Below are positions 19,048 through 28,017 of a stretch of 56,718 bases of DNA, piece by piece. The stretch comes from Rhodocyclaceae bacterium (lineage in GTDB: Bacteria; Pseudomonadota; Gammaproteobacteria; Burkholderiales; Rhodocyclaceae). The stretch spans positions 1 to 56,718 of the forward strand of contig JAQTNK010000028.1 of the NCBI GenBank assembly GCA_028713915.1, given 5' to 3'. The notes beneath the pieces are model-generated. The model worked only from the letters and a program-made list of their open reading frames with translations. It ran no database searches and was not told the origin of the DNA. Position 1 is the first letter of the stretch. Every line of letters starts with the position of its first letter. The position numbers and the translations under genes are program-made.

Positions 19048-19323
19048 TCAGAACAGGCTGGCGACGACGAAACGATCGCGCGCGGCAAGCTTTTCCAGGC
19101 CCCTGGCGACCTCCAGCGAGGCGCCCCACTTCATCACATGGGCCAGGAAAGTAGTCAGGGCTTGCGCCAGCGAATAGCCCGTTTCGGTCCATTGCGCGCG
19201 GAACTCTGAAAATGACAATGTCTTCGCCGACAGCTTGCCGCTCTTCATCGGCACCAGCGTGACCTTGGCGCCATCGTTGCGAATGACGATGGCGGTGGTG
19301 CGGCAGTTGTTGATGACAACCAT
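19048..19323 (-). CDS. Hypothetical protein, 91 residues
   Basis: Starts at MVVINNCRTTAIVI, preceded by AAGGGGAAAC, a good ribosome-binding site; the open frame extends further upstream but only into antisense of the GGDEF-EAL gene. Two beta-like segments (TAIVIRNDGAKVTLVPM) are followed by amphipathic helices (FRAQWTETGYSLAQALTTFL). No family recognised. It lies 88 bp downstream of the MHYT-GGDEF-EAL gene on the same strand and may be the last gene of that unit. Confidence 0.6.
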   Translation of the reverse strand: MVVINNCRTTAIVIRNDGAKVTLVPMKSGKLSAKTLSFSEFRAQWTETGYSLAQALTTFLAHVMKWGASLEVARGLEKLAARDRFVVASLF

Positions 19324-19411
19324 GTTTCCCCTTGCGCATGGCAGCACGACATGGCAATTATCGGCGGCGCGGCGGAAAACTTGAACGCGGCCGCGGCCGG
19401 CGCGCATCGAT

Positions 19412-21889
19412 TCAGGCTCGCGGCTGCAGCCATGCCTCGAATTCGGCGACCGGCAGCGGCCGGCTGAAAAGGTAGCCCTGGCCCTGGTTGCAGCCCGCCT
19501 GGATGAGGAAATCGCGCTGGGCTTCGGTTTCGACGCCTTCGGCGATGACGGTGAAGCCGAGACTGGCGCCGAGCGCAATGACGGCGCGGACGATGGCGGC
19601 ATCGTCGCGGTCGCCCGGCAAGTCCATGACGAAGCCACGATCGATCTTCAGGCGGTCGATGGGCAGGTGCTTCAGGTAGGCGAGCGAAGAATAGCCGGTG
19701 CCGAAATCGTCGATGGCAGTGGTGATGCCCAGCCCGCCCAATTGCTTGACGACGTCGAGCGCATTGGCGGCATTCTGCATGATGAAGGTCTCGGTAATTT
19801 CGAGTTCCAGCGCCTGCGCCGGCAGCGCATGCGCGCCGAGCGCGCGCAAGACGTCGAAGTGGAAGTCGCCATGGCCGATCTGCGGCCCCGCGACGTTGAT
19901 GGAAACCTTGCCTGGCCAGCCGAAGCGGTCGCGCCAACGCCGCACGTCGGCGCAGGCGCGGTTGAGCACCCATTCGCCGATCGGGATGATAAGACCCGTG
20001 TCTTCGGCCAGCGCGATGAAATCCGCCGGCTGAATCAGGCCGATTTCCGGGTCGCGCCAGCGCAGCAGGGCTTCGGCACCGACGACCTTGCCGTCGGCAA
20101 GATCGACTTGCGGCTGATACCAGACTTCGAGTTCGTCGCCGGCAAGGGCGCGGCGCAGGCCCGCTTCGAAATCGAGGCGCCGGCGCACCGCCTGCGCCAT
20201 GTCGCAGTGATGGAACTGGAAGGTGTTGCGCCCGCCCTGCTTGCTCTCGTACATGGCCGTATCGGCCGCCTTGAGCAAGGCCACGCCGTCGTCGCCATCC
20301 GGCGGGAAGAGGGCGATGCCGACGCTCGCCGTGACGAGGGCGGAATGGTCGCCGAGGTCGACCGGCGCGGCGAGGCTGTGCAACAGTTTGCGGGCGACTT
20401 CGGCAGCGTCGCCGCCGTGCTTGACGTCTTCGAGTATGACGGCGAACTCGTCGCCGCCGAGCCGCGCCACCGTGTCCTCGGCGCGCAGCGCCGCCGCCAG
20501 GCGCCGCGCCACGACCTGCAGCAGGCGGTCGCCGGCAGGATGGCCGAGGCTGTCGTTGACGGTCTTGAAGCCGTCGAGATCGAGCACCATGATGGCCAGT
20601 TCGCCGCCGCTGCGCCGGTGGCGCTCGAGCGCGTGGTTCAGGCGCTCGGCCAGCAGCGCACGATTGGGCAGGCCGGTGAGCGGGTCGAAGTGGGCCAGGC
20701 GTTCGAGCTCGTCCTGCGTCCGCTTGATCAGCGTGATGTCGCGGAACAATGCGACATACTTGACCGCCACGCCGCGCCGGCCGTGGATGGCGTTGATGGT
20801 CAGCAGTTCGGGATAGATCTCGCCGTTCTTGCGGCGGTTCCAGATCTCGCCTTCCCAGTGGCCTTGGGCGGCAAGGCTGGCATACAGGGCGCGATAGAAC
20901 GCGTCGTCGTGCCGCCCCGACCGCAGCACTCGCGGCGTCAGGCCCAGCACCTCGGCGGCGGCATAGCCCGTCACCCGGGAAAAGGCCGGATTGACCGAAA
21001 CGATGCGCGCCGCCGCATCGGTGATCATGATGCCTTCGGCGGTGTTGTCGAAGACGCTGGCGGCCTGGCGCAGGGCATCGTTGGCGTTGCGCAGCCGCTG
21101 CACGATCTCGACATAGCGCACCGCCACGGTCGCCGAGAGGACGAGGGCGATGAGCAGCCCGCTCACGACGACGATGATCGTCGCCAGGAAAGTCGGATTG
21201 AGCCCGCCGTCCGCCGCCGCGGCGTCGCCGTTGCGCTGGAAGTAGGCGGCGCTCATCGCCATGTAGTGCATGCCGGTGATGGCGCCGCCCATGACGACGG
21301 CGCTGAGCGGCGTCGACCATTTGCCGATCCGGCCGCGCCAGGCATCGACCTGGAAACGGATCGACAAGGCGATGACGGCCAGCGCCACGGCAACCAGCAG
21401 CGACAACGCGAACAGTCGCGGGTCGTAGCTCATCCGCGCATTGATGCGCATCGCGGCCATGCCCATGTGGTGCATGGCGGCGATGCCGGCGCCAAGCACG
21501 CCGCCGCCGCCGGCGATCTCGCCCCAATGCAGGTCCTTGCGGCTGACGACCCACAGCGCCGCCGCGCTCGCCAGGACGCCGGGCAGCATGGAGGCGGCGG
21601 TGAGCACCGGATCGTAGCGCACCGTCAGCGGCAGCCGGAAAGCCAGCATGCCGACGAAATGCATGGACCAGATGCCGCCGCCCAGCGCCAGCGCCCCGAC
21701 CAGCAGCCAGTTGGCGCGTGCCGCCGCCGTCTTGGCGCTGCGCATGCGGCCCGCCACCGCGAGGGCCGCCAACGCGGCGAACGCCGCGATCAGGAAGGAG
21801 GCGACAACCAGCAGCGGGTCGTAGCTGCCGACATAAAGCGAACCGGGGTCCGGCGGCGCGGCAAGAAAATGCCCCCAGTCATGCGTCAT
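19412..21889 (-). CDS. MHYT-PAS-GGDEF-EAL c-di-GMP enzyme
   Basis: An 825-residue membrane protein. The MHYT sensor (residues about 20-260) shows SMHFVGM at 75-81, AMHHMGM at 138-144 and GMHYMAM near 205. A PAS domain follows (about 285-400, VFDNTAEGIMITDAAARIV). The diguanylate cyclase domain has the intact RLGGDEF signature, and the phosphodiesterase domain has an intact catalytic set (AEALLRW, NVAG, LEITET, IDDFGTGYSS, LKIDR, AEGVET). Both activities are therefore possible. It starts 10 bp after the stop of the LuxR-type regulator, making a three-gene operon with the GAF kinase. Confidence 0.93.
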   Translation of the reverse strand: MTHDWGHFLAAPPDPGSLYVGSYDPLLVVASFLIAAFAALAALAVAGRMRSAKTAAARANWLLVGALALGGGIWSMHFVGMLAFRLPLTVRYDPVLTAASMLPGVLASAAALWVVSRKDLHWGEIAGGGGVLGAGIAAMHHMGMAAMRINARMSYDPRLFALSLLVAVALAVIALSIRFQVDAWRGRIGKWSTPLSAVVMGGAITGMHYMAMSAAYFQRNGDAAAADGGLNPTFLATIIVVVSGLLIALVLSATVAVRYVEIVQRLRNANDALRQAASVFDNTAEGIMITDAAARIVSVNPAFSRVTGYAAAEVLGLTPRVLRSGRHDDAFYRALYASLAAQGHWEGEIWNRRKNGEIYPELLTINAIHGRRGVAVKYVALFRDITLIKRTQDELERLAHFDPLTGLPNRALLAERLNHALERHRRSGGELAIMVLDLDGFKTVNDSLGHPAGDRLLQVVARRLAAALRAEDTVARLGGDEFAVILEDVKHGGDAAEVARKLLHSLAAPVDLGDHSALVTASVGIALFPPDGDDGVALLKAADTAMYESKQGGRNTFQFHHCDMAQAVRRRLDFEAGLRRALAGDELEVWYQPQVDLADGKVVGAEALLRWRDPEIGLIQPADFIALAEDTGLIIPIGEWVLNRACADVRRWRDRFGWPGKVSINVAGPQIGHGDFHFDVLRALGAHALPAQALELEITETFIMQNAANALDVVKQLGGLGITTAIDDFGTGYSSLAYLKHLPIDRLKIDRGFVMDLPGDRDDAAIVRAVIALGASLGFTVIAEGVETEAQRDFLIQAGCNQGQGYLFSRPLPVAEFEAWLQPRA

Positions 21890-21899
21890 CGACGCCGAC

Positions 21900-22577
21900 T
21901 CAGTTGCGCCTGCCGAGGGTCGAATTGTGCTCGACGACGAAAACCGCCGCCTCGACGCGCGACGTCAGGTTCAGCTTGGCCAGGATATGACGCACATGCA
22001 GCTTGACGGTGTCATGGCTGATGTCGAGGGAGCGCGCGATGGCCTTGTTGGACATGCCCTGCGCCAGGTAGTCGAGGATTTCGCGCTCGCGCGCGGTGAG
22101 CTGCTTGAGCGCTTCGCCCTTGCCGGCGGCCTGGCCGCCGCCTTGCAGCAGATTCACCAGCTTCAGCGTCATCGACGGCGCCACCACGGTTTCGCCGCGC
22201 ACGGCGCGCTGCACGGCATCGACGACGTCGTCGGGTTCCATGTCCTTGAGCAGGTAGCCCTGGGCGCCGGCGCGCATGGCATCGGCGAGGTCGTCCTCGG
22301 CATCGGACACGGTGAGCACCAGCACCGGCCCGCGCCAGTTGTTGGCGCGTATCTGCCGCAGCAGCGCGATGCCGCCGGCGGGCGGCATGTTGAGGTCGGT
22401 GATGACGACGTCCGGCTGCGTCTCTTCGAGCAGGCGCAAGGCATCGTCCTGGTTGCCGGCGATGCCGGCGACGCGGATCTCGCCGCGCTGCTCGAGCAGC
22501 TCGGCGAGGCCTTTGCGGAACAGCGTGTGGTCGTCGACCAGCAGTACCTTGATTTCGCTCATGACGTTCTCGCTCAT
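21900..22577 (-). CDS. NarL/FixJ-type response regulator
   Basis: A 225-residue two-domain regulator: a receiver with VLLVDDHTLFRKGL, VVITDLNMPP (phosphoacceptor Asp) and GYLLKDM, then a LuxR-type helix-turn-helix, LTAREREILDYLAQGMSNKA. It overlaps the kinase gene upstream by ATGA, so it is the cognate regulator. The second start (MSEIKVLL, six codons in) is also possible. Targets are unknown; the directly downstream MHYT c-di-GMP enzyme is the obvious functional partner. Confidence 0.92.
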   Translation of the reverse strand: MSENVMSEIKVLLVDDHTLFRKGLAELLEQRGEIRVAGIAGNQDDALRLLEETQPDVVITDLNMPPAGGIALLRQIRANNWRGPVLVLTVSDAEDDLADAMRAGAQGYLLKDMEPDDVVDAVQRAVRGETVVAPSMTLKLVNLLQGGGQAAGKGEALKQLTAREREILDYLAQGMSNKAIARSLDISHDTVKLHVRHILAKLNLTSRVEAAVFVVEHNSTLGRRN

Positions 22578-23806
22578 GACGCCGCCCTTATCGCCATGGC
22601 CGGGAACATCAGGCGCACGCGAAAGCCGCCTTCCTGCAGGTTGGCCACTTCGATGCGACCGCCGATCTTGCGCGCGCGCTCGCGCATGATGGAGAGACCG
22701 AAATGGTCGCGCAGCTGGGGATGCTCGTCGAAGCCGCCGGTACGATTGGCGATGGCGAAGAAGCCCTGCCCGCCCTTGCCGTTGTCCTCGATGGTGGCGA
22801 CGTAGTAGTCGCCGTCGCCTTCGATGAGCAACCGCGCCCGCGTCGCGCCCGAGTGGCGCACGACGTTGGCCAGGGCCTCCTGGACGATGTAGAACACCTG
22901 CGCCTCCTGGTCGACGGAAAGCCGCAGGTCGGCGACGCGGTTCTGGTAGTCGAGGGCGATGCCGGTGCGGCCCTCGAAGCCCTCGGCGAAGCCCTGCAAG
23001 GCGTGCAGCAGGCCCATCGGATCCATGCGATTGCGGAACTGGGCGAGCAGCGCGCGCAGCTGCGTATAGGCCTCGTCGAGCGCCTGGCGCACGTCGCCGG
23101 TGTACTTGCCGGCGCGTTCGTTCTCGCCGTCGGCGAGCGCGTCCTGCAGCAGCGTCAGGCGCATCTTCATGTAGGCCAGCGATTGCGCCAGCGAGTCATG
23201 GACTTCGGCGGCCATCATCTGCCGTTCGTTCATCAGCGTGATGCGCAGGTTCTCGCGCTTGAGGCGCGCATTTTCGAGCGCCATGCCCAGATGCTCGCCG
23301 ATGGAGCGGAACAGCATGGCGACCTCTTCGGGCAGCTCGAAGCATTCGGGCAAGAACAGGTTGTAGGTGCCCTGCAGCTGGCCGCCGTGCTGGAGCGGCA
23401 CCACCACCATGGCCGCGCAGCCGTGCACGAAATAATCGTGACCGGTACGAATGGCGCAGAGCTGGAGGTCGATTTCGTAATGCGTGCGATCGTTGCGCAA
23501 CGCGCTGCCGCAAAGGCCGCAATCGATCGGCACCAGCCGTTCGGCCTCGACGACTTCCGGCGGCAGCCCGCGCGCGCCGACCAGGCGCAAGTGCTTGCGG
23601 TCCGAAGTCAGCACGCGCACGGCGCCGGCCTCGGCGTGCGCCAGCTTGATCATGGTGCCGAGGAAACGGCCGAGCATCTCCTCGACGTCGTCCTCGTCGG
23701 CGAGGCTCGCCGACACCTCGGAAATAATCGCCAGGGCCTGCAGGCGATAATTCTCGTCCACGTCGACATCGACACCGCGCCCGCCTACCGTTGCATCCAT
23801 AGTCAC
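22574..23806 (-). CDS. GAF-domain histidine kinase, NarX/HisKA_3 type, with a GAF cysteine cluster
   Basis: A 410-residue soluble kinase without transmembrane helices. Residues about 20-185 are a GAF domain; residues about 190-400 are HisKA_3 (AAEVHDSLAQSLAYMKMRL) and HATPase (VQEALANVVRHSGATRA, IEDNGKG). The GAF domain holds four cysteines in a C-x2-C-x17-C-x12-C pattern (PIDCGLCGSAL, LQLCAIR, VHGCAAM), which suggests a metal/Fe-S cluster or a thiol switch. Iron-sulfur redox sensing is known in the related kinases NreB and AirS. It is the first gene of the operon with the regulator and the MHYT-GGDEF-EAL gene. Confidence 0.9.
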   Translation of the reverse strand: MTMDATVGGRGVDVDVDENYRLQALAIISEVSASLADEDDVEEMLGRFLGTMIKLAHAEAGAVRVLTSDRKHLRLVGARGLPPEVVEAERLVPIDCGLCGSALRNDRTHYEIDLQLCAIRTGHDYFVHGCAAMVVVPLQHGGQLQGTYNLFLPECFELPEEVAMLFRSIGEHLGMALENARLKRENLRITLMNERQMMAAEVHDSLAQSLAYMKMRLTLLQDALADGENERAGKYTGDVRQALDEAYTQLRALLAQFRNRMDPMGLLHALQGFAEGFEGRTGIALDYQNRVADLRLSVDQEAQVFYIVQEALANVVRHSGATRARLLIEGDGDYYVATIEDNGKGGQGFFAIANRTGGFDEHPQLRDHFGLSIMRERARKIGGRIEVANLQEGGFRVRLMFPAMAIRAAS

Positions 23807-23864
23807 TTACGTCTCCTCGTTCGCCGCCCGCACCCAGGCGATCTCGTCTTATGCCTTCGTTATC

Positions 23865-24428
23865 TTATGCCGGAATCGGCCAGGCGCCGCTGAATATCTT
23901 GTCCGCCCATAGCAGGCTGGCGACGGTCTTGCCGTCGGTGATTTCCCCGTCGCGCACGGCGAGCAGCGCATCGCTGAGGCTCAACTCCGTCACTTCGAGG
24001 ATTTCGCCATCGTCGAGCGCATGGCCGACGAAGCTCAGGCCGTGCGCAAGGAAGATCTCGATGCGCTCGTCCGAGTAGCCGATGCAGGTGTGCAGCGTGC
24101 CCAGGTGCCGCCAGCTTTTCGCCTTGTAGCCGGTCTCCTCGCGCAGCTCGCGCCGCGCCGTATCGAGCGGATGCTCGCCCGCATCGATCTTGCCGGCCGG
24201 CAGCTCGACGAAGATGCGGCGCAGCGGATAGCGGAACTGCCGCTCGAACAGCAGCTTGCCGTTGTCCAGCGCGGCAATGACCACGACGGCGCCAGGGTGC
24301 GCGATCCATTCGCGCACGCTCTCGACACCGTCGGGCAGCCGGACGCGGTCGCGATGCACCTTCAGCAGCTTGCCGTCGAAAACCTGCTCCGTACTCAGGG
24401 TTTCCTCGTGGAAATCGTTGTCATCCAT
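23865..24428 (-). CDS. Nudix hydrolase, ADP-ribose pyrophosphatase-like
   Basis: A 187-residue Nudix protein. The Nudix box is GKIDAGEHPLDTARRELREE followed by TGY, with all metal-binding glutamates; the preceding FRYPLRRIFVELPAGKID and the downstream IGYSDERIEIFLA match the ADP-ribose pyrophosphatase subfamily. It would cleave ADP-ribose to AMP and ribose 5-phosphate. It lies 58 bp upstream of the GAF kinase on the same strand and could be co-transcribed with it. It diverges from the 151-residue gene at 24524. Confidence 0.88.
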   Translation of the reverse strand: MDDNDFHEETLSTEQVFDGKLLKVHRDRVRLPDGVESVREWIAHPGAVVVIAALDNGKLLFERQFRYPLRRIFVELPAGKIDAGEHPLDTARRELREETGYKAKSWRHLGTLHTCIGYSDERIEIFLAHGLSFVGHALDDGEILEVTELSLSDALLAVRDGEITDGKTVASLLWADKIFSGAWPIPA

Positions 24429-24492
24429 ATCGTCTCGAAGGGGGTGGCGCAGTTGAACTTCGCTGCGCAGGCACCATCTTATATTAGCGTTT

Positions 24493-24502
24493 GTTTATAA
24501 AC
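24493..24502. promoter_or_regulatory. Palindrome in the Nudix / SOR-like divergent promoter region
   Basis: GTTTATAAAC, a perfect 10-bp palindrome inside an imperfect 15-bp one (TTGTTTATAAACCAA), in a 95-bp divergent gap of otherwise GC-rich [10 protein letters not shown] that could be a -10 element lies 12 bp before it. It ends 21 bp before the start of the SOR-like gene. It could be an operator or simply promoter DNA. Confidence 0.4.
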
Positions 24503-24523
24503 CAACAGAGAGAGGAAACGAAC

Positions 24524-24979
24524 ATGTCCGCATTCATTCCCGGCTTCAACGACGATGGCGTCGTCACCGTCAATCGCGTACTCATCAAGCAAGGTTACAC
24601 CATTGACGACCTCGAAGAGCGCGTCGCGGTGCTCTGCGAGAACGTCAAGACCTACCATTCCGAAACCGGTTTCATCGGCGGCATGGTGCTTCTGAACAGC
24701 GGCATGATTTCCAACGAAGGCAGCACGGTGGGCCAGGCCGTGGAAAGCACCGACAAGGATCGCGAAGCCTTGATCGTCACGTGCTGGCGCTCGTTCGAGG
24801 AACACGAAGCTTCGCACCGCAGCCCGACGTTCCAGCCGCTGTTCCGCAAGGTGCTGGAACTGTGCGAGAACGGCAACGAGGAAATCGCCTACCGCATGCT
24901 CTGGTCTGGCAAGGCCTACTCCGCCGAGGAAGCGGCAGAGGCGCGCGCGGCGAAGGAGCGCTACGCCCAGGCCGCTTGA
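24524..24979 (+). CDS. Small dimeric alpha-beta-barrel protein, possible half-size sulfur oxygenase reductase relative
   Basis: A 151-residue soluble protein with a strong ribosome-binding site (GAGAGGAAAC). The pattern VNRVLIKQGY, ETGFIGGMVLL, EALIVTCWRSFEEHEASH fits an antibiotic-monooxygenase-like ferredoxin fold. C38, H94 and H98 (HEASH) and E119/E120 have nearly the spacing of the C31, H86, H90 and E114 active site of Acidianus sulfur oxygenase reductase, as I remember it (C-to-His gap 56 versus 55). True SOR has about 310 residues and two such domains. Activity is unknown; a heme- or iron-binding ABM protein is the main alternative. No co-transcribed neighbour; it converges on nuoN. Confidence 0.6.
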   Translation: MSAFIPGFNDDGVVTVNRVLIKQGYTIDDLEERVAVLCENVKTYHSETGFIGGMVLLNSGMISNEGSTVGQAVESTDKDREALIVTCWRSFEEHEASHRSPTFQPLFRKVLELCENGNEEIAYRMLWSGKAYSAEEAAEARAAKERYAQAA

Positions 24980-25027
24980 GTCGTCGCGGGAACAGCGCCG
25001 CGCCGGGCAACCGGCGCCGCCACGTCG

Positions 25028-26509
25028 TTACAAGGAGCGCATCATCGCCGTTGTGCACAGCATCATGATGCTGTCGGGGAAGACGCCGAACAGCGCGATG
25101 GCGAGGCCGTTGAGCGACAGCAGCACGCGCATGTCGAGCGGTGCGACGATGGGCGCGTTGTCGGTCGGGGCATCGAAGTACATGAGCTTGACGACACGCA
25201 AGTAGTAATACGCGCCCACCAGCGAGAACATCACCGCGAAGACGGCGACGCCGACGTAGCCGGCCTTGACGGCTGCGAGCAGGACGCTGAACTTGGCGAA
25301 GAAGCCGACGAAGAACGGCACGCCGGCCATCGAGAACATCAGCATCATCATCACGACGGCGAACCACGGGCTGCGCTTGTTGAGGCCTTTGAAGTCCTCG
25401 ATGTTCTCGGCTTCATGGCCGGCGCGCGACAGCAGCAGGATCATGCCGAAGGAGCCGAGCGACATGAGGACGTAGGCGACGACGTAGTAGAGCGCCGAGC
25501 TATAGGCGTTCAGGGTGCCGAAGGGATCGACCTGGCTGCCGACGATGCCGCTCATCAGCGCCAGCAGCATGAAGCCCATGTGCGAGATGCCGGAATAGGC
25601 CAGCATGCGCTTGAGGCTGGTCTGCGCGATGGCGGCGAGGTTGCCGACGGCGATCGACAGCACCGCCAGCATCATCAGCATGAGTTGCCACTGGTCGGCG
25701 AGTTCGAACAGGCCATACACCAGCAGGCGCATCGCCATGGCGAAGCCGGCGAGCTTGGGCGCCGAGGCGATGAACAGCGTGATCGCCGTCGGCGCGCCGT
25801 CATAGACGTCGGGCACCCACATGTGGAAGGGCACGGCGCCGAGCTTGAAGGCGATGCCGGCGACGATGAAGACGAGGCCGAAGACGAGGATGGTCTTGTT
25901 GGCGTCGCCGTGGAAGATCGCCTGCGCGATGCCGCCGATTTCCAGCGTGCCGGTGGCACCGTAGACCATCGACATGCCGTAGAGCAGCAGGCCGGAGGCG
26001 AGCGCGCCGAGGACGAAGTACTTCATCGCCGCCTCGGTGGCGCGCGACGAGTCGCGGTCGATGGCGACCAGCGCGTAAAGCGACAGCGACATCAGCTCCA
26101 GGCCGAGATATAGGGTGAGGAAGTGGGCGGCCGAAATCATCACCATCATGCCGAGCGTGGCGAACAGCACCAGCAGGTAGTACTCGGCCTTGTCGAGATT
26201 GCGGGCGACCAGGTAGCTGCGGCCGTAGATGACGACGGCGATCACGGAAACATACAGCATCAGCTTGAGGAAGTCCGCCAGCAGGTCGTCGACGAACATG
26301 TTGCTGAAGGTCAGCACCACCTGGCCGTCCATCGTGATGTAGGTGATGACGGCGCAGCCGGCCAGCGTGACCACGGTGAGGGCCGGCAGTATCCAGCGCT
26401 GCACCTGGCCGATGACGAGATCGGCGAACATGATCAGGCAGGCCATGATCAGCAGGAATATCTCCGGCGCGGCCGGCAGGAGATCGGGCGTGACGAACTG
26501 GTTCAGCAT
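25028..26509 (-). CDS. nuoN: NADH-quinone oxidoreductase subunit N
   Basis: A 493-residue polytopic protein with about 14 transmembrane helices. Conserved antiporter-like features include [20 protein letters not shown] (lysine of the proton channel), [19 protein letters not shown] and [18 protein letters not shown]. It is the last gene of the nuo operon and one of the three proton-pumping antiporter-like subunits of complex I. A GC-rich hairpin in the 48 bp after its stop may end the operon. It starts 13 bp after nuoM. Confidence 0.97.
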   Translation of the reverse strand: MLNQFVTPDLLPAAPEIFLLIMACLIMFADLVIGQVQRWILPALTVVTLAGCAVITYITMDGQVVLTFSNMFVDDLLADFLKLMLYVSVIAVVIYGRSYLVARNLDKAEYYLLVLFATLGMMVMISAAHFLTLYLGLELMSLSLYALVAIDRDSSRATEAAMKYFVLGALASGLLLYGMSMVYGATGTLEIGGIAQAIFHGDANKTILVFGLVFIVAGIAFKLGAVPFHMWVPDVYDGAPTAITLFIASAPKLAGFAMAMRLLVYGLFELADQWQLMLMMLAVLSIAVGNLAAIAQTSLKRMLAYSGISHMGFMLLALMSGIVGSQVDPFGTLNAYSSALYYVVAYVLMSLGSFGMILLLSRAGHEAENIEDFKGLNKRSPWFAVVMMMLMFSMAGVPFFVGFFAKFSVLLAAVKAGYVGVAVFAVMFSLVGAYYYLRVVKLMYFDAPTDNAPIVAPLDMRVLLSLNGLAIALFGVFPDSIMMLCTTAMMRSL

Positions 26510-26522
26510 CGTATCTCTCGGC

Positions 26523-27998
26523 CTACAGCTTGCTCACCGCCACATGCTTGAGCAGGTTATCCACTGAAGCGTGCATGATGTCGGTGAAGGGGAAAGGATA
26601 AAGGCCCATGGCCAGCACGCTGACGGCGAGCAGGCCCAGGACGACGAATTCGCGGGCGTTGATGTCGGTGAGTTCGCCGACATGCTTGTTGGCGACGGCG
26701 CCGAAGGCGACGCGCTTGTACATCCACAGCGTGTAGGCGGCGCCAAGGATCAGCGTCGTCGCGGCGGCGAAGCCGATCCAGAAGTTGGCCTTGATGGCGC
26801 CCAGCACCACCATGAACTCGCCGACGAAGCCCGAGGTCGCCGGCAGGCCGCAGTTGGCCATGGCGAAGAAGAGGAACAGCGCGGCGAACTTCGGCATGGT
26901 GTTCACGACGCCGCCGTAATCGGCGATCTGGCGCGAATGCATGCGGTCGTACATGACGCCGACGCAGAGGAACATGGCGGCCGAGACGAAGCCGTGGGAA
27001 ATCATCTGCACCAGCGCGCCTTCCATGCCGATCTGGTTGAAGATGAAGAAGCCGAGCGTGACGAAGCCCATGTGCGCGATCGACGAATAGGCGATCAGCT
27101 TCTTCATGTCGGACTGCACCAGGGCGACGAAGCCGATGTAGATGACGGCGATCAGCGACAGCCCGATCATCAGCGGCGCGAGCTCGTGGCTGGCATCCGG
27201 CGCGATCGGCAGCGAGAAGCGCAGGAAGCCGTAGGCGCCGAGCTTGAGCATGATCGCCGCCAGCACCACCGAGCCGCCGGTCGGCGCCTCGACGTGGGCG
27301 TCCGGCAGCCAGGTATGCACCGGCCACATCGGCACCTTGACGGCAAAGGCGACGAGGAAGGCGAGGAACAGCAGGATCTGCGGCGCCAGGCTGATCTTCA
27401 GGTTGTACCAGTCGACGAGGTTGAAGGTGCCGCCGGCTTCGAGGAACAGCCAGATCAGCGAGATCAGCATCAACAGCGAGCCGAGCAGCGTATAGAGGAA
27501 AAACTTGAAGGCCGCATAGACGCGGTTCGGTCCGCCCCAGACGCCGATGATCACGTACATCGGAATCAGCGAGGCCTCGAAGAAGACATAGAACAGCATG
27601 GCGTCGAGCGACGAGAAGATGCCGTTCATCAGTCCCGACATGACGAGGAAGGCGCCCATGTACTGCGAGGTCTTGTCCTCGATCACTTGCCAGCCGGCCA
27701 GCACGACGAGCACCGTGATGAAGCTGTTCAAGGCGATGAAGAGCACCGAGATGCCGTCCACGCCGAGGTAGTACTGGACGTTGAAGCGCTGGATCCAGGG
27801 CGCCAGCTCGATGAACTGGAAGCCGGCGGCGGCCGGATCGAAATGGGCGACGATCGGCAGGGTGACGAGGAAGCCGGCGATGGCGACCGCCAGCGAGAGC
27901 CAGCGCGCGGCGCGACGGCGTTCGGCGCCGACGGCGAAGACGAACAGGGCTCCGACTATCGGCACCCAGATCGCAAGGCTCAGCAAGTGAGAACTCAT
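26523..27998 (-). CDS. nuoM: NADH-quinone oxidoreductase subunit M
   Basis: A 491-residue antiporter-like subunit. [15 protein letters not shown] contains the essential glutamate-helix region, [20 protein letters not shown] and [18 protein letters not shown] are the other hallmark helices. About 14 transmembrane segments. It is one of the proton-pumping modules in the membrane arm. It lies 19 bp after nuoL and 13 bp before nuoN. Confidence 0.97.
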   Translation of the reverse strand: MSSHLLSLAIWVPIVGALFVFAVGAERRRAARWLSLAVAIAGFLVTLPIVAHFDPAAAGFQFIELAPWIQRFNVQYYLGVDGISVLFIALNSFITVLVVLAGWQVIEDKTSQYMGAFLVMSGLMNGIFSSLDAMLFYVFFEASLIPMYVIIGVWGGPNRVYAAFKFFLYTLLGSLLMLISLIWLFLEAGGTFNLVDWYNLKISLAPQILLFLAFLVAFAVKVPMWPVHTWLPDAHVEAPTGGSVVLAAIMLKLGAYGFLRFSLPIAPDASHELAPLMIGLSLIAVIYIGFVALVQSDMKKLIAYSSIAHMGFVTLGFFIFNQIGMEGALVQMISHGFVSAAMFLCVGVMYDRMHSRQIADYGGVVNTMPKFAALFLFFAMANCGLPATSGFVGEFMVVLGAIKANFWIGFAAATTLILGAAYTLWMYKRVAFGAVANKHVGELTDINAREFVVLGLLAVSVLAMGLYPFPFTDIMHASVDNLLKHVAVSKL

Positions 27999-28017
27999 TC
28001 TGTCTGTATTCCCGTCG

